Shown here in pieces: positions 56,373 to 64,000 of a DNA stretch of 64,000 nt. The notes under the pieces were generated by a model. The model was not told the origin of the DNA and searched no databases. It saw only the letters and a program-made list of their open reading frames with translations. Origin of the DNA: Manihot esculenta (lineage: Eukaryota; Streptophyta; Magnoliopsida; Malpighiales; Euphorbiaceae); the NCBI RefSeq assembly GCF_001659605.2, contig NC_035161.2, positions 8,789,738-8,853,737 on the forward strand, in the 5' to 3' direction. Each line of letters starts with the position of its first letter. Position 1 is the first letter of the stretch. The position numbers and the translations under genes are program-made.

Positions 56373-56891
56373 CTCTTACACAACTTGAGGATGAAGGATC
56401 CTAACGTGGAGATATGAAGAAAAACTCTTCCAAAGCTCCAAGCTTCAAAACTTGGTTCTTTTGCTCAAAACCTTCATAAGTCACCAAAACTCTTAAAACT
56501 CTTGAAAGATTTGATGAAAATCATGGAAAACATGAAAGTCAACGTAGGAGAGGCTGAAACTCACCTCTGGCTGCAAGTGGAGGAGAACTAACCTCCTTCC
56601 ACCGACCCTTGGCCCTTTTATAGGTGGCTGGCCAGACCACCTTCGGCAGCCGAACGTGAAGCCGCAACCATGCAATGTTCGGCGGCCGAAATTGACCTTC
56701 GGCGGCCGAACCTCTGCATTTCTCCCTTGTTGCTTTTCTTTCAAAACTCAAGTCTTTGGAACATGAAAACAAGTGAAAATACCTTGAAAATACCTTGAAA
56801 AACATATGCATTACCCTTCTCGAGGGTTCCGACACCCGAGATTCCACCGGACTATAGGAATTCCGATGTCGGACTCGAGCCGGGTATTACA
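54795..56891 (-). repeat. 5' LTR of element G
   Basis: 2097 bp, same length as its partner. Holds the promoter, palindrome cluster 1 (56640-56715) and cluster 2 (about 55890-56100) in the inverted sense, with TTCGGCGGCCGAA on plus. Confidence 0.93.
56615..56622 (-). promoter_or_regulatory. TATA box of element G
   Basis: TATAAAAG on the minus strand in CCACCTATAAAAGG. Followed by an inverted repeat, arms at 56592-56602 (GTGGAAGGAGG) and 56577-56585 (CTCCTCCAC), with the loop 31-36 bases after the TATA start. Confidence 0.8.
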
Positions 56892-57318
56892 GTACAGGAA
56901 GAGGAAAGACTTTTGTAATAGCATAGTGTGGACATGTAATATTGTAAAGAAATGGTTTAGTATTGTATAGTGTAGAGTATTGTGCTTGACCCATGTTGTA
57001 AATCCTTTCTATATACATGATCTGTTTATGTGCTGTGAATGTTTTTATCAGTATGTGAAAAACCAGGCTTAACAGAGTATGAGTTGAACCCATCTAGAGC
57101 AAGCTTTAGTCAGGGGTTGTAGAGTACAGAGATAGTGCATGCACAGGTTGAGCCTTGGTTCAGAGCATCAGTTTTATGTTTTTACAGAACATCTTTGATC
57201 ATGTATGGGATTTTACAGGTATGCAGAGAGTATAGCAGGCTTGCTACGGGTCCCGGCGACCTTAAGTCGACCTGGATCCTAGCGCCGGTAGCGGTCCAGT
57301 TTTCAGGTCGTTACATAT

Positions 57319-57332
57319 TGGTATCAGAGCCC
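57319..57332 (+). other. Primer binding site of element C
   Basis: TGGTATCAGAGCCC three bases after the LTR end at 57315; tRNA-iMet type. Confidence 0.93.
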
Positions 57333-57572
57333 AAGGTTCATATGGTCGGACCTAGAGAGAGTGTCGAGCTTATAGAGGTTATAGTAGGTCAAGCACAATA
57401 GGAAATCATGTCCACTAGGATAGGATGTAGCGTCCTGTCTATCTGATGATGTGTAATGCCATGATTTATGCATGTGCATTGTTGATATGTGATGTATGCT
57501 TGAGGGTTCATGTGTTTCCACACGGACCATATGATGCTAATGTGTTGTGTTATGTTTTTCCAGAGAGTTAAG

Positions 57573-58568
57573 ATGCGAGGAACTTGTCGATCTACACGAT
57601 TGACTGGAGTCCCACTAGTGAGTGAGGGTTTAGATGCTCGTCCTCCTGCGTTGCCAAGGGCAAGGTCTCAGAGATCAAGCAGGGAGGGTACGTCAAGGGA
57701 CCCTAGAAGGTCTTTTGACGAGAGCAGAAGAGGAGCAGATAGAGGAGGGAGCTCAGAGGACGTGAGGGAGGCTATGGATGTGGACCAGCCAAGGGAGGAA
57801 AGCATGGGTATGGGCAGGTCTGAAGAGGGTATGGGAGAGTCTCAGGGAGGCGCTCAGGCCTCGGGGTTCGGTTATCCACCCCATTATCCACCCTTTCCAC
57901 AGGGCCCAGGGTATCCGATGGGGGGTACGTCGGATTACTCTAGTTTTTCCCCATATCCTACCTACATGCTTTATATGCCTTATCCTCCTTTTTACCCACC
58001 ATATCCCATGTATCCACCTACACCTTTCCATCCCAGTACAACATACCCAGAGCTAAGTTCAGCACCTTCTGCTCCACCACCAAAACCAGAACCAGTAGCC
58101 CCAGTTGTCCAAGTACCTCAACCTAGCTCAGCTGAGGGAAGCAAAGTGAAAATGACAGAGTACCTAAAGTTGGATGCTCCTAAATTCAATACGGGAGATG
58201 ATCCCTTTGAGTACCTCAGAACAGTTAAGATAATAACCGATGAGTTAGGAGCTGATGATAGCAGAGCCATTGAGATGGCAGGGTTCACATTGAAATGTAA
58301 GAAGGCTCGAGAGTGGTTCAAGAATTATGTGGACCCCAGGTTGGACAGCATGTCATGGGGAGAGTTTGCCAATGAGTTTGCAGGGTGGGCTTTTCCTAAC
58401 AGTTCCAGGGAGCTGAAAGTGATAGAATTTGAGCAACTAAGACAGACTGAAGAAATGAGTGTAGAGGAATACACAGATAAGTTCCTGGATCTGTTACAGT
58501 ATGTAGGTCAGGCTTATGACACTGACCAGAAGAAGGCAAGGAGATATGGGATCTACAGCCTGCTTTAA
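57573..58568 (+). pseudogene. Gag of element C, truncated by a deletion
   Basis: ATG at 57573 (MRGTCRSTRLTG), nine bases after acceptor TTTTTCCAG (57561-57563). The gag core matches G closely ([39 protein letters not shown]). After KKARRY about 330 bp present in G (the end of the gag core, the linker and the first Cys cluster) are missing. The frame shifts at the join, ending at 58568, while the CCHC knuckle continues in another frame. Confidence 0.9.
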
Positions 58569-61007
58569 GTGTGGGCAGGAGGGACATTTTGCTCGGGAAT
58601 GTCCTCAGTTGACCTTTATGGCACCATCCCAGCAGATGAGCTTAGACAGTGTGGCACAGCCAGCAGCTCCAGCCATGCCTCAGAGCAGTGGCAGAGGCAG
58701 AGGGAGAGGGTCAGCCTCTTCTTCAGCCGCAGGTTCCAGAGGTGAAGGTCCGGTAGCCCCAGCACGGATCTTCACTGTGACTCAAGAGGAGGCAAACACG
58801 TCGAACACAGTGGTGTCAGGTAATCTCATAATTGGGTGTTCTGATGTGTATGCTTTGTTGGACCCCGGTGCTTCTCATTCCTTTATTGCTTCTGGAGCCG
58901 TTGAGAGGTTGGGTCTGATCATTTCTGAGTTGGAGTGTCCTCTCTGGGTCAGTGGACCCAAATGTGACCCATCAGTGACAGAGTCAGTCTGTCGTTTCAG
59001 TCCAGTGTTCATAGAGGGTAGATGCCTTCCAACTGACCTAGTGGTTCTAGATTTGACGGATTTTGATGTCATTCTAGGGATGGATTGGCTATCTACATAT
59101 GGAGCTACCTTGGACTGCAGAGACAAAGTAGTTAGTCTCAGAGACCAGGATGGGTCAGCGTGTGTCTTCAGAGGAGACAGGAGGGGGACACCTAGAGGTT
59201 TGCTCTCAGCCCTTCAGGCTCGTCGTTTGCTTAGGAGGGGTTGTCAGGGGTTTCTAGCTCATGTGAGAGATCTATATAGACAGGTTAGGGAACCAGCCTC
59301 AGTTCCTGTAGTTCGAGAGTTTCCAGATGTCTTCCCAGATGAGCTTCCAGGACTACCACCTGATAGGGAGATAGAGTTTGCAATAGAATTGTTGCCTGGT
59401 ACCAGACCTATCTCTATTCCCCCCTACAGGATGGCGCCAGCAGAGTTAAAAGAGTTGAAAGAGCAGCTGCAGGACTTGGTAGATAAAGGTTTCATTCGCC
59501 CTAGTACCTCACCTTGGGGTGCTCCAGTGCTTTTTGTCAGAAAGAAGGATGGATCCCTCAGACTTTGTATCGACTATAGACAGTTGAACAAGGTCACTAC
59601 CAAGAATAAGTATCCCCTGCCTAGGATCGATGATCTATTCGACCAACTAGCTGGAGCAGGTTGTTTCTCTAAAATAGATCTGAGGTCCGGGTATCATCAG
59701 TTGAGAGTCAGAGAAGCAGATGTGTCAAAGACAGCTTTCAGGACCAGATATGGGCATTATGAGTTCTTAGTAATGCCGTTCGGGTTGACTAATGCCCCTG
59801 CAGCATTCATGGATCTCATGAACAGAGTTTTCAGCGAGTATCTGGATCACTTTGTGATTGTCTTTATCGATGATATCTTAGTGTACTCCAGAGATGCAGA
59901 GGAGCATGCCCAACATCTGAGGACAGTTCTGCAGACACTGAGAGAGCATGGTTTATATGCCAAGTTCTCTAAGAGTGAGTTTGGTTGAGGAGCATTTCCT
60001 TCTTGGGGCATGTTGTATCAGCCGAAGGTATTGAGGTAGACCCCAAGAAGATAGAAGCTGTAGCTAACTAGCCTAGACCCACCTCAGTGATAGAGATTAA
60101 AAGCTTTCTAGGTTTGGCAGGTTACTACAGGAGGTTCGTTCAGAACTTCTCAAAGATAGCTGCTCCTATGACCAAACTGACTCAGAAGAACCAGAAGTTC
60201 GTGTGGTCAGACCAGTGTGAAGAGAGCTTTGAAGAGTTAAAGAGAAGATTAACATCAGCACCTGTGTTAGCTTTGCCTGTCAGTAATGAGGACTTCACAG
60301 TGTTCTGTGATGCGTCCAGAATGGGATTGGGTTATGTTCTGATGCAGAATGACAGGGTGATTGCTTATGCTTCTAGACAGCTGAAGAAGCACGAGTTGAA
60401 TTACCCCACCCATGACCTAGAAATAGCAGCAGTTATCTTTGCACTCAAGATGTGGAGGCATTACCTTTATGGGGTTAAATGCGAGATCTTCACAGATCAC
60501 AAGAGTTTATAGTACATCTTGAGTCAGAAAGAGCTGAATTTGAGGCAGAGAAGGTGGGTAGAACTACTCAGTGATTATGATTGCACGATTCAGTATCATC
60601 CGGGTAAGGCGAATGTTGTGGCAGACGCCCTAAGCCGGAAATCACTTGGCAGTTTGTCCCACATAGCAGCAGAGAGAAGACCAGTGGTGATGGAGTTTTA
60701 TAAGCTCCTCGACGAAGGGCTACAGCTAGAGTTGTCTGGTATAGGTGCATTGATAGCACAGATGAGAGTGACACTAGTGTTTCTGGAGCAGGTGGCTCAG
60801 AAACAGCATGAGGACCCTGAGTTAGTGAAAATTGCTAGGACTGTTCAGTCAGGCAACAGTGCAGAGTTTAGATTTGACAGCAAAGGGATCATCCGCTATG
60901 GGAATCGACTATGTGTACCAGATGACAGTAATCTGAAAGGAGACATTATGAGGGAGGCTCATAATGCAAGGTACAATGTTCAGCCTGGAGCCACCAAGAT
61001 GTATCAG
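58548..61007 (+). pseudogene. Pol of element C, frame-broken and cut by LTR H
   Basis: The knuckle [15 protein letters not shown], protease ([10 protein letters not shown], about 58857) and reverse transcriptase ([20 protein letters not shown]) are open to 59988. There a one-base loss in a T run (GAGTTTGGTTG instead of GAGTTTTGG) shifts the frame. A TAG replaces Trp at 60069-60071 and another TAG replaces Gln at 60510-60512. RNase H (60087-60600) and the start of integrase (to ATKMYQ, 61007) follow, and the integrase zinc finger is then interrupted by LTR H. Confidence 0.92.
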
Positions 61008-63310
61008 TGTAATACCCGGCTAGACTCCGGTATCGGAATTACTACCGTCCGGTGGAATCTCGGATGTCGGAAGCCTCTAGTAGGGTAGAAACATGTTTTC
61101 ATAAAATGTTTTAAGGTATTTCATGGTTTTAAGTATGAAAATTTAATGAGTTTTTGCATGAAAAGTCCTTGGACGAAAACTCAGGTTCGGCTGCCGAAAG
61201 TCAAGTTCGGCCGCCGAACATGCATGCGTTTTGGAGGCACGTTAGGCCCCCGAAAGCATGAGTGAGGGAAGTCCAGGTTCGGCCGCCGAAACCCAAGTTC
61301 GGCCGCCGAACATGGCATGCATGCGGAGGCACTTTCGGCCCCCGAACGTGGCCTGGCCAGCCACCTATAAAAGGGTCACTTAGCCGAAATGAGCGAGTTT
61401 TCTCCCATTTTCGGCCATAGCTAGCTTCCGACCTCCCTCTCCCCAGATCTTGTGTTCTTTCTCCAAATCTCCTCCATTTTTCTTGAGTTTTCACCTCTCA
61501 TTGCAAGTTTTGAGCATTTAAGACAAGTTTTGGAGCTTTGGAAACTCAGGAGCTCATTTGCTTGGATCTCCGAGTTTAGGTCGTCTCTCTCTCTATCATC
61601 AAGAGGTAAGAGCCGATCTTAAGCTCATTGTATGTTTTAAGTAAGTTTTAAGTTGTTTTATGGGGGTAGAATGCATGTTTAGTTCATAGTTAGGTTTATG
61701 GGTTTTATATGTGTTTTTGAGCAATGTGAGTTGCTTGTGTGTTGTAGTTGGGGTTTTTGTTGGTTTGATGCCCCTAGGAGCTTGTATGTTTGCTTGTGAA
61801 TGCTTGGGAATGTTGTAGAATAGGTTTATACATGATTGGTTGAGTTTGGAGGCATAAATGCATAAGGGAGCCAAGTTTCTGCCCTTTGGCAGAAACCAGG
61901 TTCGGCAGCCGAAGGAACTTTCGGCCGCCGAACATGGCTGGGGAGGCAGGCCTTTCGGCTGCCGAAGTTGCCCCCGAAAAGAGACTTTCGTCTCTGTCTG
62001 GGACTTTCGGCCGCCGAAGGTGCCGCCGAACATGCATGAGTTTCGCCTCTGTCTGGGAGTTTCGGCCGCCGAAGGTGCCGCCGAACCTGCCTGACTTTCG
62101 GCTCTGGAGGGACTTTTGGCCGCCGAACCTGCCGCCGAAAGTGCCCTGTTCAACCATTTCTTGGATGTTTTTCTATGATTTTTTTATGATGTTTTAGGGG
62201 GTTTTTGGGGAGTATATTAGAGTTATGTTTATGTATGTTTGGTCCCTCATTGGAGTCCACCTGTGTAGGTTCGGACCCGAGGAACCGAGGACCCCAGCAG
62301 TGAGCCAGCTGCTGCAGAGTTTGTCAGAGCTAGCCAGAGGTGAGTGGAATAAACTTTAAGTTTTAAAATAAATGAAATATGAATTTTGAGCATGATCCAT
62401 GCATCATGAATGCCATGAGATATAGTAGGTTGTTTGCATTAGTATTCACGAATATGTTGCATTGCATTTATGATGTTGATGTGGATTGGTTATTGGATGA
62501 TCCTTTAGTCCTCATATGGTATGATGATGTTACGACATGATATGGTATGGAAGTCCAGGTTGTACCCATTCTACGTCCCTGGCACGATGTAAGAGAAAGT
62601 CCAGGTTGTACCCATTCTACGTCCCTGGCACATTGGTATGTATGATATGTTATGTTAAGAGAAAGACCGGTTGTACCCATTCTACGTCCCGGCACTTTGG
62701 AATGGAGAGGACTATAGGTGACAATACCATCCGAGATGTGTTTTGTTGTGATGTGTTGCATTTCATGAAAGCATGAAATTTTAATATATGATTTCACTAT
62801 TATGCTCACTGGGCTTTGTAGCTCACCCCTCTCCCCTAACCCTAGATGTGCAGGTACAGGGTAGACCAGGAGGTTAGCCAGAGTTTTGAAGTATGTTTAT
62901 GTAATAGTTAGATTGTGGACATGACAATTGTACTATGATGTAATGTAAGAGATTACAGTATGTTATGTAATGAGGTATATTGAGGTTATAGATGTGCTTG
63001 ACCCTATGAGTATTGTAATCCCTTGTTAATGCATGATCTTAGAAATTTGATGATACAGATGTTAGCCAACTCAACACATGTATATCGCCCATTGGGGCAT
63101 TGATGAGATCCCACAGAGGGGTCAAGTTTATGATTATGTTAGTGCATGCACAGGTTGAGTTTGGTGTATGAGGAATGAATGAAAGAAAAGTTTTAATTTT
63201 TATGTATGATTGTTGATCATGTATGGGATTGAACAGGTTTACAGGTTCTATGTCAGGCTTGCTACGGGTCCCGGCGGCCTTAAGTCGATATGGATCCTAG
63301 CGCCGGTAGC
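61008..63310 (+). mobile_element. Gypsy LTR 'H' inside the integrase of C
   Basis: Begins TGTAATACCCGGCTAG; the visible part runs to CGCCGGTAGC, where LTR I interrupts it about 20-25 bases before its expected end. TATAAAAG at 61366-61373, inverted repeat arms 61381-61391 and 61406-61417, donor GT at 61606, hairpin units at 62551-62695. The left flank is ATCAG (61003-61007); the right flank is beyond the window, so solo LTR or full element cannot be told. Confidence 0.85.
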
Positions 63311-64000
63311 TGTAATACCCGGTTAGAGTCCGGCACCGGAATTCCTGTTGTCTGGCGGAATCCGGGGTGTTAGGATTCTATCTAAGGGTAGGAGTTATGT
63401 GTTACTAAGGGTTATGATGTGTTTATATGTTTTAAGGTTAAGGGAAGTGAGTTTTGAGTTGAAATGACCTAAGGCAGTTGAGCCAAGTTCGGCCGCCGAA
63501 AGTAAGTTCGGCCGCCGAAAGTGTTTGGCTTCCGAAGGGAAGTTCGGCCCCCGAATGTTGCATGGTCTTGCATGTCATTGGGCAGCCGACGATGAGTTGG
63601 CCAGCCAAGCTGAGTCATGGCTTTTGACAGATGTTGGCCTCAGATTCTTGCCATGAATTAGCCACGTCTTCTATGACTCATCTGCAAGTGTTTTGAGCAG
63701 CTCATGCAGGAGTTTGCTCATTCACCAAGTTTTGAAGGGTTTGAAGCACAAAGTGAGTTTGAGAGAGGTTGAGAGTGTGAGAAGAGGTGATCCGTTTTTC
63801 CCTTGTTCAGAGTGTGTAGCTTCTTATTACAGGAGGTAAGTGATGCACTTGAACATGTGTATATGTTTCTGAGTTTATGGGGATAAAGGAAGGAGATGCA
63901 TGCTTAGGGTATTAATGGTAGTTTTAAAGAATTATGTATAGCTACATGTTTATATGTATGTTTGTTTTGTTGTTTGGGGTTATTAGCTAGTCTTGGACCC
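63311..64000 (+). mobile_element. Gypsy LTR 'I', cut by the window end
   Basis: Begins TGTAATACCCGGTTAGAG after GTAGC (63306-63310), which should recur on the far side as the target duplication. Donor AGG/AGGTAAGTG with GT at 63836. Palindrome cluster 1 at 63487-63560. No TATAAA upstream of the donor. Text around 63600-63720 (GCCACGTCT, ACTCATCTGCAAG, GAGCAGCTCATGCA) matches element B, so I and B form one subfamily. Confidence 0.85.

Larger units (their letters stand above)
47465..56891 (-). mobile_element. Full-length gypsy element 'G' (chromovirus-like)
   Basis: 9427 bp, perfect target duplication GTACA (47460-47464 and 56892-56896). Two 2097-bp LTRs (47465-49561 and 54795-56891) differ by about nine substitutions by eye, mostly transitions. 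It has primer site, polypurine tract, TATA box, leader intron signals and a long gag-pol frame. All parts needed for movement are present except that an amber stop cuts off a chromodomain-like tail. Domain order protease-RT-RNase H-integrase and the tail suggest the Tekay/Del lineage of Ty3/gypsy. Confidence 0.95.
39565..61007 (+). mobile_element. Gypsy element 'C', split by five later LTR insertions
   Basis: The 5' LTR consists of 39565-40874, 43130-43407, 47362-47464 and 56897-57315 (about 2.1 kb once insertions are left out), followed by a tRNA-iMet primer site, gag and pol in plus orientation up to 61007 where LTR H interrupts the integrase. The 3' part is beyond the window. TATA box at 39832-39839, donor GT at 40072, acceptor at 57561-57563. 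Reading frames are broken, so this copy is dead. LTR start TGTCATACCCGGCTAG differs from the others in one place (CAT for AAT). Confidence 0.88.

Overview
The window is a piece of a plant nuclear genome, probably a dicot. Evidence: GT-AG introns, a class III secretory peroxidase, a plant-type F-box relic, a plant mobile domain relic, and nested LTR retrotransposons and hAT transposons of plant type. I lean towards a rosid such as a Euphorbiaceae member, but only from a general impression of the LTR family, so the species is not established. There are no bacterial operons, CRISPR arrays, tRNA or rRNA genes that I can see.

Only two host genes look intact: a four-exon class III peroxidase on the minus strand (6572-7913, 331 aa) and a five-exon, 1117-aa serine-rich nuclear-type protein of unknown function on the minus strand (32642-38499). 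Two host-type relics are a frameshifted F-box exon (271-607) and a stop-ridden plant mobile domain (PMD) pseudogene (about 4450-6175). The PMD relic is preceded by an unusual run of consecutive perfect palindromes (2881-3353).

Layout. 1-650: F-box relic. 651-2865: solo LTR 'A' of a Ty3/gypsy family with perfect 5-bp target duplication. 2866-6570: palindrome array, pyrimidine tract, AT-rich diverged repeats and PMD relic. 6572-7978: peroxidase and its TATA box. 8494-29118: one old Ty1/copia element broken into pieces by a gypsy element 'B' (8841-17644, minus), a long solo LTR (19560-21413, minus), an unclassified 0.8-kb insertion (22472-23276) and a hAT element (23714-28869). 30290-32355: a second hAT-derived element in the opposite orientation. 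32642-38499: the 1117-aa gene. 39272-39564: the tail of another copia element (minus). From 39565 to the end: a plus-strand gypsy element 'C' whose 5' LTR is split by solo LTRs 'D', 'E', 'F' and by the full-length minus-strand element 'G' (47465-56891), and whose integrase region is split by LTR 'H', itself split by LTR 'I'. Target duplications let the order of insertion be read.

The gypsy family (chromovirus-like, probably Tekay/Del) is the most interesting material. Its 2.1-2.4 kb LTRs carry clusters of a directional 13-bp palindrome (TTCGGC-C-GCCGAA). In every TATA-bearing copy there is an inverted repeat whose loop falls where transcription should start and whose arms differ between copies but still pair. 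A splice donor lies 231-250 bp after the TATA box, and a matching acceptor lies just before the gag ATG in all three internal domains. Together these predict a family-wide leader intron of about 1.8-2.1 kb in the two simple elements (B and G) that removes the palindrome cluster and primer site from the gag-pol mRNA. Element G has an almost complete 1607-codon gag-pol frame, but an amber codon separates the integrase from a 40-residue chromodomain-like tail. All computations here are by eye.
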